Of a stretch of 64,000 bases of DNA, positions 22,838-33,494 are shown in pieces. The translations under genes and the position numbers were made by a program. Source of the DNA: Anagrus nilaparvatae (lineage: Eukaryota > Arthropoda > Insecta > Hymenoptera > Mymaridae); assembly GCA_022575985.1 (NCBI GenBank), contig JAKSXM010000007.1:54652501-54716500 (forward strand). The letters are read 5' to 3'. Numbering within the stretch: the stretch's first letter is position 1; every line of letters starts with the position of its first letter. The notes below the pieces were generated by a model. That model did not search any database. It was not told where the DNA came from and saw only the letters and a list, made by a program, of their open reading frames with translations.

Positions 22838-22950
22838 TTTATGGATTTGAGTGGATTTGAATGGATATGAATGGATTTGAATGGATTTGATGGATTTGCA
22901 AATCCATCAAATCCATCAAATCCCGTAAAATACCCTCGGGATCATGGATA
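22838..22950. mobile_element. GGATTTGAAT element, copy 2
   Basis: Inverted relative of 14072-14250: repeated ATGGATTTGAATGG units, GGATTTGCAAATCC palindrome, then CAAATCCCGTAAAATACCCT and GGGATCATGG. The 22871-23074 open frame is a by-product. Confidence 0.6.
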
Positions 22951-22974
22951 TTTTTTTATTTTAAACAAAAAAGT

Positions 22975-23560
22975 TAGTATATCTTACTACTATATATATT
23001 TAAAAATTTATTTGTGTGTCTGTGTGTGTGTGTGTATTATCATCAGGATTAAACCAGTGAACGCAATTACATAAAACCGGTGTCAAAATAAAGAAAAAAA
23101 GTCCGCGGGTGACATAAGCTATAGATTTTCTGCTCAGCTATCGTAGTTTTTGAGATATTTAATTTTTAGTGTTTTTGAAATTAAAAAAAATTTTTTTTAA
23201 ATTTTGAAAAAAATTAAAATATCTCGAAACTATCGACAAATTTTGTTGTCACAAGTTTGTACTATTCGATTCAGCACCAATTTTTACGTATTCTCCTAAA
23301 TTTTTATTCAAAACGGAGGTATCTTTGAAATTTTATAAAATATTTTTGAAGCTGGTTAAAAATATTTTTTTCATTTTTTTATTTTTTATGATATTTTTAA
23401 TAATTTATTTGTGTGCCTGTGCGTCTATATGTTTCATCATGAGGCTCGAACAAATGAAAGAAATTACATAAAACCGGTGTTAAAATAAAGTTAAAATAAA
23501 AAAATTTTTACTATTTTTGGGAAAAATTAAATTTTTTGAAAATTTTGTTAAAAAGTGAAA
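22975..23560 (+). repeat. Two direct copies of repeat R23
   Basis: TTTATTTGTGTGTCTGTG, CATCAGGATTAAACCAGTGA and ATTACATAAAACCGGTGTC (22995-23086) recur at 23405-23485. Another copy lies inverted at about 62080-62310, where GGTGACATAAGCTATAG is also conserved. Contains a (GT)n tract at 23013-23034. Unclassified. Confidence 0.75.
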
Positions 23561-23614
23561 TATCTGAAAAATATGATAAAATTGATTCAGTCAATTCTAG
23601 AATCATCTATATAA

Positions 23615-23700
23615 CGGGTGGAACGCAATTGTCGCGGTTATTTACATTGCTTTGGTATATACTAGCAATGTAAAAATCCGCGGTAATTGTGTTCCACCCG
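23615..23700. mobile_element. 86-bp hairpin MITE flanked by TATATA
   Basis: CGGGTGGAACGCAATTGTCG...TTTACATTGCT pairs with AGCAATGTAAA...TGTGTTCCACCCG over 37 bp with a few mismatches and an 11-bp loop. TATATA lies one base outside each end, compatible with TA-target transposition of the Tc1/mariner kind. Confidence 0.75.
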
Positions 23701-23756
23701 GTATATATATCTTAATACTATATACTATATAATATACATATTTGAAAATTTATATG

Positions 23757-23775
23757 TCTGTCTGTCTGTCTGTGC
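23757..23775. repeat. (TGTC)n microsatellite
   Basis: TGTCTGTCTGTCTGTCTGTG, followed by CCCAAATGACTCAAGAACCG and, at 23920-23945, a G/C-rich GGGAGGGCGGAGCCCCCCCT palindrome. The whole 23745-23955 block looks like a common insect interspersed repeat, but I cannot classify it. Confidence 0.6.
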
Positions 23776-24539
23776 CCAAATGACTCAAGAACCGCCGAAC
23801 CAGAACCTATAATTTTTTGACTGAGCCCCATCTGAAAAATCTGAACGTGTTTGCATAATTATAAATTTGCAGTGAAAAATGATTTTTTGAAGCAACACAA
23901 ACAGAAGCAAATGCGACATAGGGAGGGCGGAGCCCCCCCTCCAACTTTTGCTAGTATACTATATTCCATAAAAGTGCATATTTTCTAAGAAAATTCACTT
24001 GAAAAACTTGGAAAAAATGCAAAAAATTGTAATTAATTGCAATTAATTGCTCCATAATTGGACGTAACAAATATTAAAATTAAAAATACACATTGACCAG
24101 AATTGTGTTAGTATTAGTAAAAGAATTTCCTTAGTACTTAAGGAAGCAGCTTGTTTTTTTTAAAAAAGACACTGACATGGTTAAAGTAGGGGAGAATTTT
24201 TTAATTTCTCTCAGTTTGAGTTTTATTTTTATTCAAGTAAGTCAAATTTACGGTTTAATTACATGGGTTATATACGAATATTAAGTGTGATTTTCGTACT
24301 GATGAAGCTTGGTCACACTTAAGAAAGTTGAAATAACCCATTTTTGAATAATTTTTTTCGTGATTTTTTAAAATTTCAATTTTTATTTTTAATTTTTTTT
24401 TTTTTATAATTTCCATTTTTTCTAAATTTTAAAATCAAAGTTTCAATAAAAAATTCATTTTGATGAATAGCAAACTACTTGGTACGTTAATTAAAAGAGA
24501 TAAAGATTATATCCACGTATCAAAAAAGTGAGTTTATAG

Positions 24540-25249
24540 TTATAAATCGAAAAGATTTATTATTGGTCCAACAAGGTCGATAAAAAAAATTTTTATTATT
24601 CTTTTTATCTCATTATTAGAATTATTAAAATTATTTCCATTTTGATTTCCGGTCTGACCTATGTTACTATTAGTTTTATTAAAATGATAGCAAAGTCTTT
24701 CTTTGACATATTTATTTATAAATTTCGAAGGATAATTATTCATTTTTAAGTAATTTTTTGCCAATGTGATGTTTTTTTCTTTAAATTTCTTATCAGACAA
24801 TAAAATGCATTTATCTATCAAATTATACACTATGGCTATTTTTTGGACTATTGGTGAGTGGCTTAAAAAATTTACTAATTTAGCACTGTATGTTTCTTTT
24901 CTAAACCAATCCGTTTTTGCTCTTTGATTTTCTTCCCTTTATAATTTTTAAATCTAAAAAGTTAATCGAATTGTTGGTTTCTCTTTCCATTGTAAACTGT
25001 ATAGAACTATTATAATCATTAAACGTCCTAAATAAATTATCTATTTCCCCTTTTTTTTAGCAATGTTAATGTGTAATCTAAGAATCTTTTGTATAAAATT
25101 ATATCATTATCACAATTTTTTATCGGGTTATAAAAATGGTTTCGAAAATTATTCAAGGCATTACTACTTTTTAACTTATCCAAACAATTTAGTGATTTGA
25201 CATTCAGATAATGTTTAATTTGTTCATAAAATAATTTTTTTTGATACAT
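24540..25249 (-). pseudogene. Penelope-like element, RT 3' part, broken
   Basis: Reverse transcriptase remnant of a Penelope-like retroelement. In order on the minus strand: YKRFLDYTLTLL near 25100-25060, at the position of the catalytic YVDD box but with one Asp lost (FLDY); after a frameshift, EIDNLFRTFNDYNSSIQFTM; ETNNSINFLDLKI, a Penelope signature (FLD); then, past two frame breaks, a WFRKETYSAKLVNFLSHSP-type stretch and IVYNLIDKCILLSDKKFKEK, NITLAKNYLKMNNYPSKFIN (24830-24690). These are the RT thumb-side motifs that precede the GIY-YIG endonuclease in intact elements. No GIY-YIG domain is seen beyond 24540, and the RT upstream of the catalytic box is missing or unrecognisable. Inactive and 5'-truncated. 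Confidence 0.8.
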
Positions 25250-25487
25250 TTTTGATTTACTTCATTTTATTATTATCCTGGAAACTTATTATTTTTGAAA
25301 CTATTTCTCACAGTATAATATATAACTCCAACTGCAATTTTATACATATTTTAGTTGTGCCTCTTTTTTTTAACATAAATTATTAAATTAAATATTATAT
25401 TTTATAAAATATAATTTAATTTATTTAATGTTAACAAAAAATTTAATAAATAATCTAACAGAAAAAATGTCTCCATGGACACAATGT

Positions 25488-26185
25488 TCCAAATTCTCAA
25501 CTTTGGCTGCTACGGAGCTCGTTTGGGGGGGGGGGGGGGTTATGGGGGCACTGGGATGGCCTAGAGGACCAAGCGTTGGTTAAATACATTTTTATATATA
25601 TCTTTAGTTTCAGCGTCTCAAAAAACATAACATCACACATTGAGTTTTAGTTTTTGTAATAAAAATTTTTGTATCTCGTTTTGGGGAGGGGGCGGATGGG
25701 GCCACTGGGGTGGTTTACAGGGCCAATCATTGATAGACAACATTTTTAATATTCATTTTTGGTTTCACCGCCTCAAAAAATATAAGAATTCACATTAAGT
25801 TTTAATTTTTGTAATAAAAATATTTTTACCCGTTTGGGGGGGGGGGGGTATGAAGGGGGGCACTGGTGTCGTCTACAGGGCCAAACGTTGGTGAAAAACA
25901 TTTTTTGTATACATTTTTGAATAAGCGTCCCAAAAAACATGAGTATATAGTTCAATTTTCATTTTTCGAGAAAAAAAATTTTTTTCACTTCTTTGGGGGG
26001 TATATGGGGGCGCTGGGGGCCAATCGGCTAATTTTATTGCATTTCTTTAGCCATATTCGGTTTCAACACCACCAAAACCCCCATATCAGGGGTCTACCCT
26101 CTGGTACATGATTTTTTTTTGTGTGCCTGTGTAATAGGGCTATGGAGCTTTCAAGCTTCGTAGCAGCCATAGTTGAGAATTTGGA
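25488..26185. mobile_element. 0.7-kb TIR element containing a ~160-bp array
   Basis: TCCAAATTCTCAACTTTGGC...TGCTACG (25488-25514) pairs with 26159-26185 over 27 bp with one mismatch. Inside are about three and a half copies of a ~160-bp unit: a G run (up to 16 G at 25526-25541), GGGGGCACTGG, ACAGGGCCAA, GCGTTGGT, TTTCAGCGTCTCAAAAAACA, TTTTTGTAATAAAAAT. The open frames here on both strands are artefacts. Mobile element with captured or internally amplified satellite; superfamily unknown. Confidence 0.8.
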
Positions 26186-26189
26186 GCTC

Positions 26190-27394
26190 AGAATAATAAA
26201 ATCTAAAACATACAAAAAATTCACCTAATTTGATCGAACGGCTATTTCCTATTCATTTTTGCGGGGTCCTTTTTCGAAAAATCGCAAAATTAAAAACAAA
26301 AGTTATTTCAGTTTTTTAAGTATTTGACTATGTTGCCCCAAATATTTTTGAACGCGGATGGTCGCAAATGAAAATTTGTTTTATTTTTCATTGGATAAAA
26401 AAAAAATAGAGTGGGCATATGTCTCAATTTTTTTTAAATCGCTGCCAAAGTTGAAATTTAAGAAGAAATTAAATTTGGATTCGACGGGAAATTTTACATA
26501 AGGATGTCTCTTATTATGTTTTTTAAAGCTTTTATGTTAAAGCAGCGAAATTTGAAAAAATTTTCAGATTAATGAATCATACTGATAATAAATATTTAAT
26601 GATTAAATAACGATTGCTTTGTAAAACTTTTGTCTGGTAAATTTTTTTTTGCTAAATATATTAGTAAACATTATTAGCCTTAGATAATTAAATTAAGAAA
26701 TTGTTAAAAACTATAAAACTGTTAAAAACTGATGATAGGCATAAAGTTTTTGGAATCTAATTTTTTTTAAGTAATACTTTAAGTTAAACAAAAATTAAAA
26801 TAAGTTAAAATTATTGAAGCTAAAATAAGGTAAAATTAATATATAAATTCTAGATTTAAAAAGAAAAAGATAATATTAAAAATTTAACAAGTTGTATATG
26901 TAAGTAAAATTATGTTTTACTGCCGGCAAATATGTACATACTTTAAAATAATTTCTAGAACAAGGTCATAAACGTGTATCTGATCTAGCTTTACCATATC
27001 TTTACATATCTCCTGAGGACTACATATCTTTAACTAAAAGTTTATTTTAAGTTTTGAAGAAAGTAAAGTTTAGTACTTTCCTATATTTGACTATTTCTAA
27101 ACTATACCTACGATTCGAATGCTGAATAAGGCGTTTAAAACTAACAATGAATATTTATTTTCCTAATTGAAATAAATTATGAAAATTGAATAAAAATTAA
27201 TAAAACGGGATTCTAAATAAGTACTAAAAAGTAAGTACTTTTCTTTGAGAAACCAAAATTATATTGACTATTAATAAAATATAAATAATTTTTTTAAAGT
27301 TTTAAGTTTATTTCTTATTAAAATATCTAGTAAGGGTTAAAAATGTAAAAAAATCAAGAAAATCATGTTTTATTAATTTACATTTTTATTAAAT
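26190..27394. other. Stretch without recognised features
   Basis: A/T-rich DNA. ACTATAAAACTGTTAAAAACTG near 26710 echoes 13880-13905 just past the first R13 copy, hinting that R13 relatives are longer than annotated. No gene seen. Confidence 0.4.
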
Positions 27395-27785
27395 TTTTTT
27401 TAAAGTTGCAAGCTTTTACGGGTATGCCCATTCAAAGTTTAGGGTTGAAAAACTACTAATTTTGAATTTTCCCACGAAATGACGCGCTGTAGTCGAAATC
27501 TGACCAGAAATTCAAGTTCGTCATGAAATTTCACATCGAAAACCTTTTTTTTTTTTTTTTTTTAACGTTTTTTAATGATTTAATAATAACGAACTTTGAA
27601 AAACGGTGGCTAAGACGTTAATATTTACCAAAAAAATTTGAATTGGCATACAATCCTTAAAAATCTATAAAAAACCTTCAGATTTGGGGAATCATCTAAT
27701 TTTAACATGTTTTAACAAAAAAAAAAATTTATTTTTAAGACCTTGATCATCATTTTGTGCTATTTATCCGTAGAATTCCTCACAT
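27395..27785 (+). repeat. Dispersed repeat R13, copy 2
   Basis: Direct relative of 13430-13810 with the same ordered landmarks. Contains a T run of about 20 at 27547-27566. Confidence 0.8.
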
Positions 27786-27789
27786 ATAA

Positions 27790-29440
27790 AAAAAGAAATT
27801 AATTTTAAGTACAACAGAAGGCTTAAAAGATTCTAAAAATACTTATTTTTTTTAGAAAGAAAAAAAAACTAGATATAGATAAAGGATAGAGTATGGTCAG
27901 TAGATAGAGCGATTCTTTTTTAAACTTTTAACAACTTTACTGTATACTTATAACTTATAAGTTTTAAGTCATATTAAAAGTTTTATTTTTTATTAAATGG
28001 ACAATCATTAATGTCTAAAAAAAAGATGAACTCTTTAATATCTTAACTTTTTTTTTATGTTTTGAATTGGTATTTATATTTTAATGGTTAATTCGGCATA
28101 ATAAAAGATTATGAGGTCATATAAATTTAAAGAAATAAGAACCAAAATATTCTTGAATTAGTCCTGAAAACCTCTAAAAGCATAGAAAATACAATAGGCT
28201 TATGTTGCATGTGAAATTTAATACAAATTATGTGCATCAATGAGCTGCGTCTGCAGCTTACGTTCACAGTTAGCTTGTTTTCCTCAAAATTATAAGCAGA
28301 CACAATTTTACTTAAAATTTTAAGCTAAGCAATCTAAGTTTGTAGAACTTGCCTTTATTTCCAAATTCAAGAAATTTTAGATAATTTTCGGACCACAAAT
28401 ATTATTAGTGTCATTGTATTGCTTCAACATTGAGCTAAAATAAATATATCAGCCATACCTCAATACAGAAAAAAAAATGAAAATAAAAACGTATGTTCCT
28501 ATTATTGAAACATTTTGAGATGATTTTTATTTTATTGTGAAAATATAATTCTTACTCGGGATCTGCAGGAGCCAGAGGCACAATACCTTAGTACAGTATA
28601 CAATGATAGATAAGATGTCATCTGGAAACCTCCAGAAAAATAGTATAAGAAAAACAAATTATCCTTGCTTGGATTATTTTGGAAGGAAAGGAAAGTTCTT
28701 TAATATATATTTATTTTTACTTTACATGGTAAACACAAGAGCGTAAATTTTAGTCTCTTAAATAATAGCTCTTATATTAATTTCAATCCTTAAAAATAGA
28801 AAGGGCAATATTTTATAAGTCAGTTGGAAACCTCAAGATTTTTTAATACCCATAAAGATTTTTCCAGATTTTTGTACACGCTTCCAATTATCGTTTAGTG
28901 GTTTAAACTAGTAGAAAAAAGAGCTCTAATATATATATATATATATATTTTAAAGTCCTTCTCAAAGTTCAATCAATTTTTTGAATTGATATTATAACAC
29001 ATTTTTATGACTTCAAATATATTTTACATTAATCCTTTTTTAAATAATTATTATATTTTATTATAAAAATATATCACATAAACTAAATATCTTAAAAACT
29101 AATTTATATATTTACACACTGATAAACTTATTAACATACTTATGAACTAATTAACTTACTTATAAATTAATTATATAATTTAATTTAATCTAATTAATTA
29201 ATATTTAGATTAAATTAACACTTAAGAGGCTGACGGAATAATTAAATCCATCACGCTGATAAGTGCTGCCATCTGATTAATATTTAGTTATCATTAAATT
29301 AAATAATCTAAATTCAGGATTTTATAATTGTATTGATACATTATATTGATTTAAATCGTGATTTCAGTATTTTTTATACTTATGCGTTTGTGTGATGCAA
29401 CAAGTAGAATTAAATTATGTTTTTGCAGACATTATTCATA
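27790..29440. other. Stretch without recognised features
   Basis: A/T-rich DNA with an (AT)n tract at 28929-28947. No gene, TIR or array recognised. This is one of the less repetitive parts of the window. Confidence 0.4.
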
Positions 29441-29450
29441 AATATTTGTA

Positions 29451-29520
29451 TATCCTAGGCAAAGATACTTTTTAAAGTATTATATTGATACATAGTAAAG
29501 TATCTTTGATCCTAGGGGTC
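29451..29520. repeat. 70-bp inverted repeat
   Basis: ATCCTAGGCAAAGATACTTT and AAAGTATCTTTGATCCTAGG pair over about 20 bp with one mismatch. Possibly a tiny MITE. Confidence 0.7.
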
Positions 29521-29639
29521 TAAACATTTGGTATCTTACAGGTGAAAAACTTTAGAAACTAGTGTGCTCAGTCTAGCAAAAAAATTTTACGCCCTTGATA
29601 CTTAATATAATATTTAAAAAGGCTGAATTGCAAAAAGAT

Positions 29640-29870
29640 TCTTTTGATTTTTGACGGTGTTCTCCTGGTAAAAAATCTTAGTAAAATTTGCCAAAATTTG
29701 CCAGATTTTATCAGCACAAGTCTGTCACTTTGAAATGCTGGACCAATAAGCGGGAGTAGTTTTAAATTTTCTATGATTCCGTTTTGTGTTCTCTTCAGGA
29801 AAAACTGCAGTAAATTTGGCCAACTTTGGACGCTCCTAGCGCACTAAAGCATCCATTGAAGATTTCGGAC
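29640..29870 (+). repeat. Weak ~145-bp direct duplication
   Basis: GGTGTTCTCCTGGTAAAAAAT, AGTAAAATTTGCCAAAATTT recur in diverged form at 29790-29835 (GTGTTCTCTTCAGGAAAAAC, AGTAAATTTGGCCAACTTT). Confidence 0.45.
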
Positions 29871-29944
29871 TAATTGTAAGTGAAACATGAAAATAACATC
29901 ATAACGTTAACATTATAAGTTTATAAATGTTTTTTTATACTTGT

Positions 29945-30035
29945 ATTATAACCAAAAAAATAAAACTTATAACTGGATTTTGTAAACCCAACCTAAATAC
30001 ATGGAACATGTTTACTACAGCTGGGGGCTATGTAT
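29945..30035 (-). mobile_element. G-run family element, terminal piece
   Basis: AAAACTTATAACTGGATTTT, AACCTAAATACATGGAACAT, GTTTACTACAGCTGGGGG is the reverse complement of the 38405-38485 end. The body is absent or replaced by the R21 relative that follows at 30050-30400. Confidence 0.65.
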
Positions 30036-30049
30036 AATGCATAAATTTT

Positions 30050-30400
30050 TCGCAAAATTACAATAGAATTTGCTAATAGCTGGTTTCATTTGGTTAATTG
30101 GCTATAGTTTTGAGAGAATTAGTGATAAAAAATTGCGGTTTATGGCGTATGAAATGTGAAAGGTGAAACTTACAACGAAAAAATGCGATGAACTAGAAGT
30201 GTTTTGGTTAACTTACGAGATTTTGGCATTTCATTGAAAATTACCAAAAAATCCTATTTTATAACATTGAGCCCTGCGTTTATAGGTCAAGAAGGCCCAT
30301 TGAAACAAACCGAGGATAGTCAGCATGTTTTTTCAACATAATAAACTAGTCCATAACTATTTTGTGTAATTTTTTGTTCCAAATGTATTAAACAATAATT
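30050..30400 (+). repeat. Dispersed repeat R21, longer copy
   Basis: TTCATTTGGTTAATTGGCTA, TTTTGGCATTTCATTGAAAA, CATTGAGCCCTGCGTTTATA, AGAAGGCCCATTG, TTCCAAATGTATT. Aligns with 21745-21900 in its right half and with 6230-6560 and 36770-37045 more weakly over the full length. Confidence 0.7.
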
Positions 30401-30599
30401 TTTGATGATATGAATAATAATAAATAATTTAATAAAATCTTGTGCAGAAAAAATAAAAATATAAATTTTGTAACTAATATTACATCATTCAAAAAAATAT
30501 AAATTATTTGAGTTTCATATGTTCAGTATTTGCATGTAATTTATATAGTAAGTGTGGATGCTCCTCCATCCTTGGTTGGAAGTATGATCATATATTCAT

Positions 30600-31335
30600 C
30601 AACTTATCAACCCCACCTTAGGGGTTAATACCTCCTTACCTAGGGGTTGTAGGTGAAAATGAACCTCGAAAATGAAAAGACCGACCCAAAAAACCTACTA
30701 GGTGATGTTTCCAGCCCAAAATTTTTAAATTTCAAATAATTGTAAAATCCACCCCCTCAACCCTCCGTATTCACCCCCCAGATAAGGTAAGTTCTCTGTA
30801 AATACTTATATTTTCATTTTTTAATTTTTTTAAAACTGAAAGAATAAAATTCAATGTCTAGAAAGTTTTTTATCACATAAATAAAGATGTCAAAAGATTT
30901 TGTAAATTTTACCCTACTTTAGGGGTTAATACCTCCTTACCTAGTAGTTGTAGGTGAAAATGGACCTCAAAAATGAAAATAGCGACCCAAAATACCTACT
31001 AAGTGATGTTTTCAGCCCAAAATTTTTAAATTTCAAATACCTGTAAACCTCATCCCACCCCATCAAACCTCCGTATTTAACCCCCAGATAAGGTAAGTTT
31101 TCTGTAAATACTTATATTTTTATTTTTTAACTTTTTTAAAGCCGAAAAAATCAATTTCAATTCCTTGTAAGTTTTTTATCGCGTAAATAAACATTTCAAA
31201 AGATTCTGTAAATTTTACCCTAATTTCGGGGTTGATACCTCCTTACCTAGGGGTTATAGGTAAAAATAGACCTCAAAAATGAAAAGAGCGACCCAAAAAA
31301 CCTACTAGGTGATGTTTTTAGCTCAAAATATTCAC
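30600..31335 (+). repeat. ~305-bp tandem array, 2.4 copies
   Basis: GGGGTTAATACCTCCTTACC starts at 30619, 30912 and 31223. Each unit continues with GGTGAAAATGAACCTC, GACCCAAAAAACCTACTAGG and CCAGATAAGGTAAGT. Unit length is about twice that of the ~150-bp arrays sharing the same core. Confidence 0.9.
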
Positions 31336-31339
31336 TTTT

Positions 31340-32735
31340 CCATATAAAAATATTTAACTGTCCCTGGATGGTCGATTAGGCGCTAATGGATTAAGAAAGG
31401 TGCCCAGTACCGAAGTAAACAACTTCCGATAGTTGCAAAAAGGGTGAGGGTAGGGGGGAGGGGGGCGGAACTCATTGGAAGGGGGGTTGAAAAAAAAATA
31501 ACGTAACCAATCGATAAATTACCATTTTTTAACATAAAAACATACATTGCAATTTTTCATAAAAATGCACCCCTTCCGAGTTATAGCGCAATGAAAAGTG
31601 TGATTTTTGCAAAAAAAATTTCAAATTTTTTAGTTTTCTTAATTTTACTTAAAATCTGGTAGTATTACAAAAAAATTATAAATTACTAATATGAAGTATT
31701 TTTGTTGATAAATAAAGCGATTTTTTTTCCGTACGATTAATATTAAAGGAGAAATGGTTGTTTAATGAAAAATTAAGAAACCGGATCGTCCTGGCGTAAA
31801 AATCTGGAAAAATATTACTTTCACAAAAAAAATTATTTGTATCATTTTGCAAGATGATAAAATTGGGAAAATTTTGATACCACCTAGAACCGTTTAAATT
31901 AAACAGAAAAAAAGTAATGGGCAAAATAATTTTTTTTCCAAAATTTTTCAAGCCAATTTTTTAGTGCCAACTGGGCTAAGGTGCTTGGAAAAAAAAATCC
32001 TTTGGTGAAAAGTCAGAACACTTGTTCCTAAATATGTCTAGCTACTTTTGGCCCTATCGGGTAATTATTGTTTATGTTTTGGCCTGATAAAGTTGGGTAA
32101 AATCGTGTATTTTTAAAAATATTTTCAGTTTTTGGACAGCAGCGTGAACATTTTTTGTTTTAAACAGCCAAATTTTTTATCATTTACTTCAAGTTGTTTG
32201 TAATTCAAGTTTTTGGTATAATTTTTCGTCTGCAAGCAGATTCGCCCATTTAAAATTGCCTATTTTATGTTTATAACGGTAAATGCTCTTTTTTGTTGGG
32301 CGAAATTAAAGAAAAATGGCCAATTCAATTGAAATTTTGCATATGACATTAAATTTCAGCGTTAACCTTAGCTTTGAAATGGTTCATTGTAAATCTCGTT
32401 ATCATTATCCAAAAAAAAGTTATGGCCAAAATTTCTTTTTTTTCAGCAATTACAAAAAATTTTTATAGTTAATCCATTAGGTTCCTCTATTTCTAAGTGT
32501 TATGAAAAATTTTCGTACAGTACCGTATGTTTAGATGATAACTAAATAAAATTCTGCTATAAAATTTCAAATTCCGATTTTTTCAGCTGTAAATTAGCCG
32601 TAAAATCTAAAGTAAGTAATAAAAAAGGTTCAAAAATCAAAGATTTGTGTTTTTTTCGTGTAAATATTCAATTTCATGGAAAATTCTTACACGACAAATG
32701 TTTATAGGCAGGGAGTTTTTTAAGCACGTTATTGG
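31340..32735. other. Stretch without recognised features
   Basis: A/T-rich DNA with a G-rich patch (GGGTGAGGGTAGGGGGGAGG at 31441-31465). The 31676-31951 minus-strand open frame is Phe/Asn/Ile-rich and resembles chance translation. Confidence 0.4.
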
Positions 32736-33250
32736 GTGAAGAGAGGGGGGGGGCAAATGAACTTAGAATTATTTAAATTTAGAGACTTAGAATGATTTGT
32801 GTTTAGATTTAGAACTGAAAATTATTTTCATTTAGGGACTTTGAATAATTTTGATTTAGGGACTTAAAATAATAATTTTTAATTCCAAACTTAGAATAAT
32901 TTCAATTAAGAGGTAAACAATAATAAGGATTTTAAGAGCTGAAAACTATTTTTTTGTCTGGCTTAAGGCAAGTTTCTTTGCTATGAGCGCTATTTTAAAG
33001 GATATTTTGAATTGGGCTTTAAAAAAAACCACTGTGCATTCTGTGGCGGATCTAGAAAATTTTTTTTTTTGGAGGGGGGGGGGTGATTTGAATCAAATTA
33101 CAAAAAATTTGCTAAAAAAGGACCTTAAAATGTTAACATGGAACATGTTTATAGGGGGGGGGGGGTACTTCAGAACAAAATTAAGGGGGCGGTAAAATAT
33201 GTCCTATTTACAGAAGGGGGGTGAAATGATACTTATAATAATTAGGAGAC
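32736..33250 (+). mobile_element. G-run family elements, fragmentary
   Basis: A first piece has a G run at 32744-32753 and five degenerate GGACTTAGAATAATTT-type repeats (32755-32900). A second begins with TTAACATGGAACATGTTTAT at 33135 followed by 12 G, GGTACTTCAGAAC and TATGTCCTATTTA, matching 37920-38170. Both lack the far end. Confidence 0.65.
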
Positions 33251-33494
33251 TGAAAAATCTGGGCTAATTATACGATAAAATATTTTCAAAAAATTGAGTT
33301 CATGTTTTTTGTATTTTTTCTTATTCTGGGGGTAGTTTTAACCCCCCTATTATTAAACCTTATATCTCAATATCGGGGCATAATCATTTTTTTTTTACAT
33401 TCTAAGGTACCTTTTACACCCAGGGTTGCAAATATTGTTAGTTTTTCGGTTGTAAAACGAAAAGGGACAACAACTTTTTTTTTCTTTTTTTTAA

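Noticed and set aside
31676..31951. 91-codon minus-strand open frame
   Set aside because: Phe, Asn, Ile and Leu-rich as expected from A/T-rich DNA; no motif seen.
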